Of a DNA stretch of 64,000 nucleotides, positions 16,942 to 25,878 are shown piece after piece; within the stretch, counting starts at the first letter, position 1; every line of letters starts with the position of its first letter. This DNA is from Saccharofermentans sp. (GTDB lineage: Bacteria; Bacillota; Clostridia; Saccharofermentanales; Saccharofermentanaceae): contig JAIKVV010000079.1 in assembly GCA_024685385.1 (NCBI GenBank), positions 1 to 64,000 on the forward strand. The letters run 5' to 3'. A program made the position numbers and the translations under genes. The notes under the pieces are model-generated. The model worked only from the letters and a program-made list of their open reading frames with translations, was not told the DNA's origin and searched no databases.

Positions 16942-17193
16942 TTGGATAACCAGGACACGACAAAATTTAACCTGTCAGGGGATAGATATGCGGACGTCAA
17001 AGCGCTTATGACGTATGTTTTGAATGCTCTCAAGGAGAAGGGTTATAACCCGATCAATCAGCTTGTAGGGTATTTTATTTCCGGTGACCCGACCTATATT
17101 ACGAGCTACAAGGGTGCCCGCGGACTGATCAGAAGGATCGACCGTGACGAACTCCTTGAAGTCATCATCAGCGAGTTCTGTGAGAAACTTTGA
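16942..17193 (+). CDS. ireB: IreB family regulatory phosphoprotein
   Basis: 83-residue cytoplasmic protein of the former DUF965/UPF0297 family. In Enterococcus faecalis, IreB is a small substrate of the PASTA kinase IreK that negatively influences cephalosporin resistance. Family features are DTTKFN near the N terminus, YVLNALKEKGYNPINQLVGYFISGDPTYIT, and ARGLIRRIDRDELLEVII. The start is a TTG at 16942, 8 bases after GGGGGAT. The following ruvX and DUF1292 genes match the conserved yrzL-yrrK-yrzB order of Bacillota; the alaS often found upstream is absent here. Confidence 0.93.
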   Translation: MDNQDTTKFNLSGDRYADVKALMTYVLNALKEKGYNPINQLVGYFISGDPTYITSYKGARGLIRRIDRDELLEVIISEFCEKL

Positions 17194-17199
17194 TCTGAT

Positions 17200-17622
17200 A
17201 TGGGAAGGATAATGGGCATAGATTACGGCATGCGCCGTATCGGTATTGCTTTGTCTGATGTAACTCATCTCATAGCAAAAGGATCTGAGACCATCAATTG
17301 GAATGGCCGTGATATTGATTGGGCTTTAAACCGCATAGGCGAGATAATCAAGGAACAGGATGTCACGGATATCGTATTGGGAAGACCTTTGAGGACTGAC
17401 GGGACGGGATCAGAGACCCAGGAGAAAGTCGAAGGATTTGCAAAGCTGCTGGAAGATACATACGGGCTTCCGATCCACTATATCGACGAAAGATTCACGA
17501 CAGTCATTGCCGCACAATATCTTCATGCGGCCGGCAAGAAAGCCGATAAGCACAAGAAAGTCATCGATCAGGTGGCTGCCGAAGTCTTTTTGCAGGATTA
17601 TCTTGACAGCCACAGGTCCTGA
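17200..17622 (+). CDS. ruvX: Putative Holliday junction resolvase RuvX (YqgF)
   Basis: 140-residue RNase H-fold protein. The family is proposed to act as a Holliday junction resolvase or in pre-16S rRNA processing. Visible motifs are GIDYGMRRIGIALSD with the first catalytic Asp, GRPLRTDGTGS, and the second acidic site YIDERFTTVIA. Six bases after ireB. The ATG at 17212 (GIDYG context) is a possible later start. Confidence 0.92.
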   Translation: MGRIMGIDYGMRRIGIALSDVTHLIAKGSETINWNGRDIDWALNRIGEIIKEQDVTDIVLGRPLRTDGTGSETQEKVEGFAKLLEDTYGLPIHYIDERFTTVIAAQYLHAAGKKADKHKKVIDQVAAEVFLQDYLDSHRS

Positions 17623-17670
17623 TGACCCTTTTCAAGGCATTATTCACTCTATGAATGTCTTTCCCTTATT

Positions 17671-17679
17671 TGTTATAAT
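17671..17679 (+). promoter_or_regulatory. Extended -10 promoter of the DUF1292 genes
   Basis: TGT-TATAAT at 17671-17679 is an ideal extended -10; no clear -35 is seen. It lies 46 bases before the next start codon and would allow the DUF1292 pair to be transcribed separately from ruvX. Confidence 0.6.
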
Positions 17680-17725
17680 ATAAAGAGTATGTGAAAGACT
17701 AATACCAAACTGGGAGGTGAATAAT

Positions 17726-18049
17726 ATGGATCAGGAAAATATCATTACTCTTAAAGACGAAGAGACAGGCAAGACCCAGTCTTTCTTCCTTGACGACAAA
17801 TTTCTTCTTAACGGAAACGTCTATGTGTCTCTTATCGTTCTTCCCGAGGGAGCAGAAGAAGATCCCGATTTTGATTTTGACGATCTTCCTGAAGAGATAG
17901 ACCTTGTCATCATGAAGGTTACGACAGGTGAGGACGGCGAGGATCTTCTTTCAACGCTTGATGAGGAAGAAGAGGATATCGTTTTCGATTATTACGACAA
18001 GATCTGTGAGATGTACGACGAAGAAGACGATACTGAAGACGAAGAATGA
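17726..18049 (+). CDS. DUF1292 family protein (YrzB-like)
   Basis: 107-residue, highly acidic cytoplasmic protein. The opening MDQENIITLKDEETGKTQSF and the YVSLIVLP strand are typical of DUF1292. The second half has poly-acidic runs ending in DTEDEE, longer than in many members. Function is unknown; its neighbours are the conserved ireB and ruvX. ATG 17726 follows GGGAGGTG by 6 bases; the GTG at 17717 lies inside the ribosome site and is rejected. Confidence 0.85.
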   Translation: MDQENIITLKDEETGKTQSFFLDDKFLLNGNVYVSLIVLPEGAEEDPDFDFDDLPEEIDLVIMKVTTGEDGEDLLSTLDEEEEDIVFDYYDKICEMYDEEDDTEDEE

Positions 18050-18074
18050 TCCCGGGTTTTCAATATAGAGAATC

Positions 18075-18491
18075 ATGAAAAAGAACAGGACCGACAGAAA
18101 TACCAACCGCAGGAAAGCGGCGGCCATCAAGGCTGACCGCAGAGCCAAGGCAGCGGGCGAGCACATGAAGAGAAACGCCGGCGATGAGCTGGTCGTCATA
18201 AGAGACCCTTATAACAAGAAGGATTTCTATATGATGATGATCGATAACTTCGTGCTTGCGAAGGTCGAGTATGTCGTCATGTATAACTACGTTCCCGATG
18301 ACGGCAACCACAGGAAGCCTGAGCTGGTCATCATGAGGACCACTTTCTCTGATAACGGTGAGCAGTTCTTTTATTCCATCAAAGACAGCGCTGAACTTGA
18401 GAGGGCTTTCGTGTTGTTCATGAGGAGATATTACGGATCCAGCATTCCCGATAAACAGACCAAGAACGGCGTTATGACCGGAGGTCTGTAA
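18075..18491 (+). CDS. Second DUF1292-like protein with a basic N-terminal extension
   Basis: 138 residues. The first 40 are strongly basic (MKKNRTDRNTNRRKAAAIKADRRAK). The rest follows the same strand order as its upstream neighbour: VEYVVMYNYVPD aligns with YVSLIVLP, PELVIMRTTFSDNGEQFF aligns with IDLVIMKVTTGEDGEDLL, then a helix with RAFVLFMRRYY. I infer a diverged DUF1292 duplicate whose basic head could bind RNA or the acidic partner; neither is shown. Its stop overlaps the next ATG (TAATG). Confidence 0.65.
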   Translation: MKKNRTDRNTNRRKAAAIKADRRAKAAGEHMKRNAGDELVVIRDPYNKKDFYMMMIDNFVLAKVEYVVMYNYVPDDGNHRKPELVIMRTTFSDNGEQFFYSIKDSAELERAFVLFMRRYYGSSIPDKQTKNGVMTGGL

Positions 18492-19402
18492 TGATGGCGA
18501 CGGTTAAACGTGTCATATTTTCATGCCTCAAGGCCATCCTTGCCTTGGGGATCTTTGTTTTCTGTTCCGTAATAGTAATGTATCTTTTCAGTCTGTTGAA
18601 TATTGACAGACATACCTATGCAGGGGTCGCGTGTACATGCACTAACATTCTTACGCTCGGCGCTCTGTGGCTTTTCTGGCAGATAGACCGGCAGAAGGAA
18701 GAATATATCTTCTTCAACAAGACCAGACCCGTCAAGGTTATCTGCACCTTGTTCGTGGCTTTGGGGCTTACCGGATTCGTAGTCGTCTATATGCTGGCAG
18801 CCAATTACATTTCGGAATATCTTGAAAGCCTGAAGGAGAATCTTGATCATTACAGGGAAACCATAAACAGGTATACTGAGGTTCCCCAGCAGGAGGTTCC
18901 CTTGTGGGACAGCCTGCTCTACATATTTGCGACCTGCACTCTGGTCCCTCTTTGTGAGGAATTCATGTTTAGGGGAGTATTCATGGGAAAGATGAGGATG
19001 ATCATGCCGGCAGGATTTGCAGTCCTTGTCCAGGCTGTCGTTTTCGGTCTCATGCACGGGATCACCATACACATCGGTTATGCCCTCGTCTGCGGCATAG
19101 TAATGGGAGCCGTATATCTTTATTGCGGCAATCTGTGGATGTCGGTGCTTATCCATGCAGTCTTTAATCTTCTCGGATCGGCACTGCCGAATCTTCTTGC
19201 TTTGGAGCAGTTCGGCATAGCCAGGGATATCCGTACCGAGATCAGTTATGTGCAGACATTGTGCGAATATTTCCTGATGTTCCCCGCAGCCGTTGCCTTT
19301 GTATATCTTTGGTACTCATACAGGAAATCAAAAGAGCAAAAGACTGAAGAACAAACATCAGACGGCCTTTCAGTGTCTGAACAGGAGGCCTCGACATGCT
19401 GA
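18491..19402 (+). CDS. CPBP family intramembrane metalloprotease
   Basis: 303-residue polytopic membrane protein. The CPBP (CaaX protease/bacteriocin-processing, Abi) active-site motifs are present: CEEFMFRGVFMGKMR (EExxxR, about residues 155-169), VFGLMHG (about 190), and LIHAVFNLLG (about 219). Members cleave membrane-embedded substrates, process peptides or confer self-immunity. It overlaps the following large gene by 7 bases, so the two are probably made together and may be functionally linked. Confidence 0.88.
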   Translation: MMATVKRVIFSCLKAILALGIFVFCSVIVMYLFSLLNIDRHTYAGVACTCTNILTLGALWLFWQIDRQKEEYIFFNKTRPVKVICTLFVALGLTGFVVVYMLAANYISEYLESLKENLDHYRETINRYTEVPQQEVPLWDSLLYIFATCTLVPLCEEFMFRGVFMGKMRMIMPAGFAVLVQAVVFGLMHGITIHIGYALVCGIVMGAVYLYCGNLWMSVLIHAVFNLLGSALPNLLALEQFGIARDIRTEISYVQTLCEYFLMFPAAVAFVYLWYSYRKSKEQKTEEQTSDGLSVSEQEASTC

Positions 19403-22400
19403 GATTATCCGAATTCAGACTTGCAGCCACAAAGAGAAGGGGCCTTAGGCTCTTCTTTATGATCACTATTGCGGTCATCCTCATTGCGGCAGTCCTTCTT
19501 ATCTGGATGGGAATATTCGGTTTCCGCGCAGAATACGTAAATATCGGCTTCCGTGATGAATTAAGAGGTGATTCCTTTTCCGGAGCAGGCGTTAACATCG
19601 ATCATGTTCCCAGCATAAACCTGGTAAGGGATGCTTCATTTGAAACGGGATATGAATACATCAATCTGACGGCAACTGATTTTGACGGTAAGAACATCTA
19701 TTTCAAATCCGATTCGGTTACGGGCATCAGCAGCGATCTTGAAAAGATATCAGGCGGCGACATCCGTGTTCTGGGAAGCGATTCCGACGGAGTCATGCAC
19801 CGTAAGTACACAGGGAAAGTCGAATCTTATTATCCCGAATCGATGGCTGAAGTAAACGACATGATGACATTTGTCACCGGCGGTTTCATTTCCGAGATCT
19901 CCGATGTTGAAGTATACGGAAACTGTGTCACCCTGTTATCCGGCGACGGTGTGATATATGCTGACATTACAGGCGCATCGCCCGTAAGGACCGGCGGTGA
20001 GGAGGTTTTGTTCTCCGCTCTGGCTTCGTCAGGTGATATCTGTTACGCGATAACTTCCGACGGCACGATATATGAAGCTTCTGACGGAAGATCCTTTGTT
20101 GCGGTAACAGAAGCAAATGAAAAGATCAGGAACATCTCTTACTGTGTTGCAGTTTCCAACAAACTGCTCATAATGAACAGCGCGGGCGACATCTTTATCT
20201 ACAACAACGGTCTCTTCGAGGTGGATCTGCCTGTAGGCAGCCGCCCTTCCTGCATAGGAAAGATAGGTGATGTGTTTGCTGTTGCGGGCGAGGAGGGAAT
20301 ATTCTATTCCGGGAACGGTTTTGTTTTCCGGAAAGTGTCCGATACCGGAGTGAAAGGTGACGACATAGCTGATGTCGCTTTCTCAGACAAAGTGTTTTAC
20401 ATTGTTTCGAAGTCCGGCGATCTGATCGTCTGCAAAGAGGACGGCATAAAGGAGAGAAAGGCGGCTTTCGATGCGGGATCACAGGTCATCAGGTCAGCCG
20501 TCTGCAGTCAGGAAGGAAAACTCGTAATATCAACCTCTGACAGAGTTGCCATGTCTTTTGATGATGAGAGCGGGGCATATACGATCATTTCCACGGTTGA
20601 TACCGCAGTTGACGACCTTCTTGCATGGTCAGGAGACGGTTTCATATATTCGTCGGGAAGGAAGCTTTACAGAGCATCAGTCCTTTCCGTAATAAAACTC
20701 AGCGAATCGGTGGCTCCCGACAGCATAAGCCGCGGAGATATCTGTTCCGTGATGATTGATCCCGTCATGAACATATCCACTTCTTCATCTGAAGACGACT
20801 GGGTAAGCCTGGGAGAAGAACTTCTCTGGGACATTTACGGAAAGGGAACATCGGTATCCTATGCCACTGAAGCCGTATCGGGCAAGAAGGCTCTTAAACT
20901 TACGGGTTCGGGTGACGGCGTTCATGTTATTTCCCAAAGGCTTCTCGGAACTTCGGAGGAAAACTTCATTCCGGATGAATTCTACCAGTTAAGATTCAGC
21001 GCAAAAAGCTCCGAGGATCTTCAGATCACATGCTGGCTCAAGGGCGAAAAGTTCGGCAGGATATCCTTTACCGGAGATGTTCAGGCAGGTTCGGTCAAGA
21101 CCTTGTCGACTCTTTTTGCAGTTACCGACAGCATGCTCGGCGATGACACGGTCAGGCTTTATATCTCTTTCAGCGGGACGGGGACCGTCTACATAGATGA
21201 TGTATATCTGGGTCCCGACGGCATAAGGGAAAACTATATTCCTCAATATCTTACGGATCGCCTCAGGGATTCTTCTCCTTCAGCCGTCAGGCTCGGAGGT
21301 TTGACGATCGGCGGTGAAGGATACAGCCCCGACATCATGTATTCCCGTTCCCAGGCTTCAAGGACTCAAAAGATCTCGACAGATGAAGGTCAGATCAGGA
21401 TATCCTCCTGTGACTCTCTTGAGGATTGCCTGGATATGGTAGCTTCATCCGGCGCGGATCCCTGGATCGTCATAGGATCCTGTGCCGGCGAGAATGATAT
21501 AGATAAGTTCATGTCTTATATGTGCGGGACTGCCACGGAAGGATTCGGGGCAAGAAGAGTTTCCAACGGAACTGCCATGCCCTGGAGCCGCAGGTTTGAC
21601 CGCATCTACATAGAGATAGCTGATACCGATCTTTGTTTTGCCACTGATTCTGCCAGGGGAGGTTACGTTGATTACATAATCTCCGTCATAGAACAGTCGG
21701 AATATTATCCTGCGATCAAGGAAAAAGTCGTTTTCCTGGACGGCATGAAATATGACGGAGGCATAAGATTTTCGAATGCCGACAGTCATACCCTTAACGT
21801 AAATGCCAGCGACATAAAGGAACTCGGTAATTCCGATCTGTATTACATGGTCAATGTTGCAGCTTTCTATAACCGGATCAACATGGAAGCAGAGCGTTCC
21901 AGAAATGTATCTGACAGCGGACAGTATATTTCTTCACTGTCTCTTGCCGAATCAGCCAGCTGCGCTGAATATACCGCCATGTTCCTTTGCGAAGAGGCGG
22001 GATTCGTCGAGATGCCCATGATGAACATAAGGATAGATTACAGGCCCGCATACTATAAGACGGATAAGATCTTCCTGGACGGGGATAGCGCATTGAACCT
22101 CTTTTCGACCATGAAGATGATGTCTGACGTTACGGGCGGCAATACGTCCGTCATGTATGTCCCTGAACTTTCGGATCCGATGGATGCCTCATCAGGCGAG
22201 AATGCCGGAGATTTTAAGAAGATGTGCGGCGTATTTGCGATCTCAGGGACTTACGGGAACAAGCATCTTGTCATTGCCAACTGTTCAAATGAGATGAAGC
22301 AGTTTGTCATTACCTCGGCGGGCGCGGAACTGTTTAATTCCTATGCGACAAAATACTCCTCGGAAGGCAAGGTCATAAGCAGCGGCAAGTTCGGAAAGCT

Positions 22401-22461
22401 CTTTAACAGACGTGTCCTTAATGCAGGAGAAGTCCTGATAGTCAAGGTCGAAGATAAGTGA
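19396..22461 (+). CDS. Large membrane-anchored extracytoplasmic protein, carbohydrate-enzyme-like
   Basis: 1021 residues: a short basic cytoplasmic head, one membrane segment (about 20-41), then an extracellular body. An NLVRDASFETGYE motif near residue 75 resembles the start of carbohydrate-binding modules. Residues about 165-440 carry repeated DGVIYADI, SDGTIYEA and AGDIFIYNNG units, suggesting a beta-propeller. About 470-610 looks like a CBM4/9-type jelly roll ending TVYIDDVYLGPDG. From about 615 (PSAVRLGGLTIGG) to the C terminus (NRRVLNAGEVLIVKVEDK) the layout recalls GH51-type arabinofuranosidases, but I cannot point to the two catalytic Glu. It may be a degenerate or binding-only derivative. 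It overlaps the CPBP gene and converges on the transglutaminase gene 6 bases away. Confidence 0.7.
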   Translation: MLRLSEFRLAATKRRGLRLFFMITIAVILIAAVLLIWMGIFGFRAEYVNIGFRDELRGDSFSGAGVNIDHVPSINLVRDASFETGYEYINLTATDFDGKNIYFKSDSVTGISSDLEKISGGDIRVLGSDSDGVMHRKYTGKVESYYPESMAEVNDMMTFVTGGFISEISDVEVYGNCVTLLSGDGVIYADITGASPVRTGGEEVLFSALASSGDICYAITSDGTIYEASDGRSFVAVTEANEKIRNISYCVAVSNKLLIMNSAGDIFIYNNGLFEVDLPVGSRPSCIGKIGDVFAVAGEEGIFYSGNGFVFRKVSDTGVKGDDIADVAFSDKVFYIVSKSGDLIVCKEDGIKERKAAFDAGSQVIRSAVCSQEGKLVISTSDRVAMSFDDESGAYTIISTVDTAVDDLLAWSGDGFIYSSGRKLYRASVLSVIKLSESVAPDSISRGDICSVMIDPVMNISTSSSEDDWVSLGEELLWDIYGKGTSVSYATEAVSGKKALKLTGSGDGVHVISQRLLGTSEENFIPDEFYQLRFSAKSSEDLQITCWLKGEKFGRISFTGDVQAGSVKTLSTLFAVTDSMLGDDTVRLYISFSGTGTVYIDDVYLGPDGIRENYIPQYLTDRLRDSSPSAVRLGGLTIGGEGYSPDIMYSRSQASRTQKISTDEGQIRISSCDSLEDCLDMVASSGADPWIVIGSCAGENDIDKFMSYMCGTATEGFGARRVSNGTAMPWSRRFDRIYIEIADTDLCFATDSARGGYVDYIISVIEQSEYYPAIKEKVVFLDGMKYDGGIRFSNADSHTLNVNASDIKELGNSDLYYMVNVAAFYNRINMEAERSRNVSDSGQYISSLSLAESASCAEYTAMFLCEEAGFVEMPMMNIRIDYRPAYYKTDKIFLDGDSALNLFSTMKMMSDVTGGNTSVMYVPELSDPMDASSGENAGDFKKMCGVFAISGTYGNKHLVIANCSNEMKQFVITSAGAELFNSYATKYSSEGKVISSGKFGKLFNRRVLNAGEVLIVKVEDK

Positions 22462-22467
22462 TGCTCA

Positions 22468-23733
22468 TCATTTGTTGCGGTTGATGGCCATATCGTTATC
22501 GGCATCCATGAAATAGAATCCCCATCTGCGTGAATCTGCGCCGACTTCGATCGCGTAGGGTTTTCCGTCAACATCTATGAATGCGCGGTAGTGCTGTCTG
22601 TAACCTGTCCTTGCAACGAGATAAGCATCGTAGCCCAGGTAGTTCATCATCATGACCAGGGCTCCGTTATACTGGAGACACTGTCCGTATTTATATGTGA
22701 AGATAACGTCAGCCGTGGAGTATTTGGCCGAGTATTTGTAGGTCTTGTCATATGTGGAGTTCATGTTGATCCACCAGAGGGTGAAGGCGATCTTCTCTCC
22801 GTCAGTCCAGGAACTGTGGAAGTAATCCGATTCGAACTTCTTGATGGCCTCGATATCCTTTTTTGTGAAGTTGATCTTGCTCGTGGAATACTTCTTGGAT
22901 GAGTCTGTGGTCTTATACATATAGCAGTTTATGGACTTGGTGTTGGAAGGCCCCGGCTTGATGTTCTTGAACATGGCGATGCCGTCAACAAGGGAATAAT
23001 GACGCCTTACGTCTTCGATATAAGGAACTTGCAGATCTGTCTTTGCGATCTTTATCGATGCGCGGCTCTCTCTGGTATTGCCCTGTTCATCCTTGCAGAT
23101 GGCGGTAAGGTAGATCTTGCACTTGCCGTTTGTACCCGTGAGGCCGGGGTAGCAGGAACGTCTTAAACTGGTCGAAGTCTTATCGGAATTGATGAACTTG
23201 ATCAGGGCTCTTTCGCCGTTGTTGTAATAATAAAGCGCATATTTGGTGCAGGATACGGCTTTCCAGCTGATCTCGGCCTTGGCTCCGGAGACGCTGAAGG
23301 ATTTGATCACAGGCTTGGAAGGGGATGTCGTTGCACGGATCTCGGAACTAGCAGTATATATCGTGCTGTTTCCGGATCTGCGGTAGCCCTTGACGCCGAT
23401 AGTGTAAGTGGTTCCGCCCTTAAGGCCGGTGAGTTTGTAATTCAGAGTGGTCCTGTCAACGGTCGCGATGTTCTTAGTCTTGCCGTCCTGAACCGTATAT
23501 ATGACATATCCGCTGGAGCCTGCAAGGGATTCCCAGCAGATCTTGATCTTTGTCTCGTAACTCATATAGCCTTGGGTTATCGCAACCTTGCTCGACTTGA
23601 ATTCGCTGTCCGTGATGGCATCGTCATCGCTGCCTACGGCTCTTACTTGTGAACGAAGGGCAAAAGGGAAGATGAGGCACAGCATCAGGAGCGCAAATAC
23701 CGGGATAAAGAGCTTTTTTATCGATATCTTCAT
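22468..23733 (-). CDS. Secreted FN3-transglutaminase-like protein
   Basis: 421 residues with a Sec signal peptide (MKISIKKLFIPVFALLMLCL, cleavage near residue 32). Two fibronectin type III-like modules follow (about 50-140 and 145-235; WESLAGSSGYVIYTV, YTIGVKGYRRSG, KAEISWKAVSCTKYALYYY). The C-terminal third holds a transglutaminase-like core with a Cys in YGQCLQYNGALV (about 350), a His in QHYRAFIDVDG (about 378) and an acidic residue in AIEVGADSRRW (about 395), fitting a Cys-His-Asp triad. Such proteins occur on Clostridia cell surfaces; substrates are unknown. It is read after the DUF4364 gene, whose 3' end supplies its GGAGGAA ribosome site. Confidence 0.8.
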   Translation of the reverse strand: MKISIKKLFIPVFALLMLCLIFPFALRSQVRAVGSDDDAITDSEFKSSKVAITQGYMSYETKIKICWESLAGSSGYVIYTVQDGKTKNIATVDRTTLNYKLTGLKGGTTYTIGVKGYRRSGNSTIYTASSEIRATTSPSKPVIKSFSVSGAKAEISWKAVSCTKYALYYYNNGERALIKFINSDKTSTSLRRSCYPGLTGTNGKCKIYLTAICKDEQGNTRESRASIKIAKTDLQVPYIEDVRRHYSLVDGIAMFKNIKPGPSNTKSINCYMYKTTDSSKKYSTSKINFTKKDIEAIKKFESDYFHSSWTDGEKIAFTLWWINMNSTYDKTYKYSAKYSTADVIFTYKYGQCLQYNGALVMMMNYLGYDAYLVARTGYRQHYRAFIDVDGKPYAIEVGADSRRWGFYFMDADNDMAINRNK

Positions 23734-23736
23734 AGA

Positions 23737-24276
23737 TCAGAGTTCCTCCGCCTTGTTGTTCAATGCTTCAGTTACGGCTTTGGACAGGTCCTGTCCCTTG
23801 TTTCTCCAGTTGCTGCATATGGCATTAGCTTCATCGGCGCCGGAACAGATAAGGTTTATGTTTAAGTCTTCGGACGAAAGACTGACCCTGACCCTGCCGT
23901 CTCCTGAAGGCTCGCAAGATGCTTTGAACCTTTCAAGTTCGGATATCTTCGTGTTAAGTTCCCTGCAGGCAGCATCCAGGTGGCTTCTTACTTCCAGATT
24001 GATCGAAGGAACGATGTCCTCCAGAACGGCGATGCCTCCGTCGCTCAACATGAGCTGCTCCGTTCCGCCGATAGCTTCGCCCATGCCGTTCTCTCCGTGG
24101 GTAACGTCCATCAGGTTTCCTGCTATCAGTTCGGAATAAGCCTTGCTGAAAGTGAAAAATTCCATATAAAGGGAAGAAAGGCATTTGTCCATGAGCATGT
24201 GATAACTTATCCCCGGAACATTCCCGACGATATAAAGGATATGCACTTTAGCGTCTGCTGCGGACAGATCTGTCAT
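23737..24276 (-). CDS. DUF4364 family protein
   Basis: 179-residue cytoplasmic protein. The N-terminal half (HILYIVGNVPGISYHMLMDK, then a helix and LIAGNLMDV) has the winged-helix-like pattern of DUF4364, which is common in Clostridia and thought to be regulatory. The C-terminal half is less conserved. The start is ATG at 24276 on the minus strand, behind AGAGAGG; an upstream in-frame ATG at 24348 has no ribosome site. First gene of a two-gene unit with the transglutaminase-like protein, divergent from pgi. Confidence 0.8.
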   Translation of the reverse strand: MTDLSAADAKVHILYIVGNVPGISYHMLMDKCLSSLYMEFFTFSKAYSELIAGNLMDVTHGENGMGEAIGGTEQLMLSDGGIAVLEDIVPSINLEVRSHLDAACRELNTKISELERFKASCEPSGDGRVRVSLSSEDLNINLICSGADEANAICSNWRNKGQDLSKAVTEALNNKAEEL

Positions 24277-24356
24277 GACATTAACCTCTCTGTATGGATT
24301 AACACTCCTTATTATATAGCATTTTGCCGAAAAGTTCTCTTTTGGCAAAAATCAGG

Positions 24357-24385
24357 TTTAAGAGTCAGGTTCAGGGGTGTATACT
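24357..24385 (+). promoter_or_regulatory. Possible promoter of pgi
   Basis: -10 TATACT (24380-24385) and a poor -35 TTTAAG (24357-24362) spaced 17 bases. Placement is reasonable but the -35 is weak. Confidence 0.4.
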
Positions 24386-24427
24386 TTGTAATGCTTTTGT
24401 ATCATCAACATTCAAGGAGAATTATCT

Positions 24428-25777
24428 ATGATCACATTTGACTATCAGAACGCCCTCGATTTCATAGGCGGACAGGAAGCCATCGATCGGATCGAACCCC
24501 AGGTAAAGGTTGCATCAGACATGCTCGCGAAGAAGAACGGCCCCGGCAATGATTTTCTCGGCTGGCTCAACCTCCCTACCGCATATGACAAGGATGAATT
24601 CAACCGCATCCGCAAGGCAGCCCAGAAGATCAGAAGAGATTCTGATGTTCTCGTGGTTATCGGCATCGGAGGATCCTACCTCGGAGCCAGAGCCGTCATC
24701 GAATTGCTGAACCACTCTTTTTCCAATGCTCTGTCCAAGAAGGACAGGAAAGCACCCATGATATTGTTCTGCGGTAATTCCATCAGCGCCACATATCTGG
24801 CAGACATGATGGATGTTATCGAAGGAAAGAATATATCTTTGAACATTATCTCAAAGTCGGGTACGACTACTGAGCCTGCCATCGCCTTCAGGATCCTGCG
24901 CGCTTACATGGAGAAGAAGTACGGAAGAGAAGGGGCAAGGGACAGGATCTACGCCACTACCGATAAGAAGAAAGGCGTATTGAAGGGCCTTGCAGACGAG
25001 GAAGGTTACGAGACTTTCGTAGTTCCCGATGATGTCGGAGGAAGATTCTCCGTCCTGACAGCGGTAGGCCTCCTTCCGATCGCAGTTTCCGGAATCGATA
25101 TCCGCGAACTCATGAGGGGAGCTAGAGACGCTTCCAAGGAATACAAGAAGATGCCTCTTTCCGATAATCCCTGCTATCAGTACGCTGCAGTGCGCAACTG
25201 CCTCCTGCGTTCCGGCTATTCCACGGAGGTCATGGTCAATTACGAGCCTTCTTTCCACTATATGACCGAGTGGTGGAAGCAGCTCTACGGAGAATCCGAA
25301 GGCAAGGATCTGAGGGGCATATTCCCCGCAGGCGTTGACAACACAACGGATCTTCACTCCATGGGCCAGTATATCCAGGACGGAGCAAGGATCATGTTTG
25401 AGACCGTTGTCGAGATAGACAAGGCAAGAAGATCCTTTGAGATCCCCAACGATCCCGATAATCTTGACGGACTTAACTTCCTTTCCGGAATGGACATGAA
25501 TGAGGTAAATAAGAAGGCAATGCAGGGCACGGTCCTCGCTCATGTTGACGGCAAAGTTCCGAATCTTGCGATCCACATGTCGGAATGCACGCCTTATTGC
25601 CTTGGAGAACTCATCTATTTCTTTGAGAAGGCCTGCGGTATCTCCGGCTACATCCTCTCAGTCAATCCTTTCAACCAGCCCGGTGTCGAGGCTTACAAGA
25701 AGAACATGTTTGCCCTTCTCGGCAAGCCCGGATACGAGGATATGAAGGCTGAACTCGAGGCAAGACTTAAGGACTAA
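24428..25777 (+). CDS. pgi: Glucose-6-phosphate isomerase
   Basis: Interconverts glucose-6-phosphate and fructose-6-phosphate in the cytoplasm; 449 residues, the short form of Bacillota. Motifs: [53 protein letters not shown] and the catalytic-Glu region [22 protein letters not shown], with the closing [23 protein letters not shown] signature. AAGGAGAATT lies just before ATG 24428. Single-gene transcript ended by the hairpin at 25810. Confidence 0.97.
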   Translation: MITFDYQNALDFIGGQEAIDRIEPQVKVASDMLAKKNGPGNDFLGWLNLPTAYDKDEFNRIRKAAQKIRRDSDVLVVIGIGGSYLGARAVIELLNHSFSNALSKKDRKAPMILFCGNSISATYLADMMDVIEGKNISLNIISKSGTTTEPAIAFRILRAYMEKKYGREGARDRIYATTDKKKGVLKGLADEEGYETFVVPDDVGGRFSVLTAVGLLPIAVSGIDIRELMRGARDASKEYKKMPLSDNPCYQYAAVRNCLLRSGYSTEVMVNYEPSFHYMTEWWKQLYGESEGKDLRGIFPAGVDNTTDLHSMGQYIQDGARIMFETVVEIDKARRSFEIPNDPDNLDGLNFLSGMDMNEVNKKAMQGTVLAHVDGKVPNLAIHMSECTPYCLGELIYFFEKACGISGYILSVNPFNQPGVEAYKKNMFALLGKPGYEDMKAELEARLKD

Positions 25778-25809
25778 GATCGAATAATGTTTCTTTTGAT
25801 CCGGTAAGC

Positions 25810-25844
25810 AAAGGGACCTGCTGAATATGCAGGTCCCTTTTCTC
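25810..25844 (+). terminator. Intrinsic terminator after pgi
   Basis: AAAGGGACCTGC (25810-25821) pairs perfectly with GCAGGTCCCTTT (25829-25840), 7-base loop, then T-rich sequence. On the minus strand the tail is weaker, but it could also serve the convergent DUF4173 gene. Confidence 0.92.
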
Positions 25845-25878
25845 TACACTTTATTCCATGACTTGAGTGATGACTCTG

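Noticed and set aside
24851-25576. 241-residue minus-strand frame opposite pgi
   Set aside because: Antisense shadow of a conserved enzyme gene, with no start signal or family similarity.
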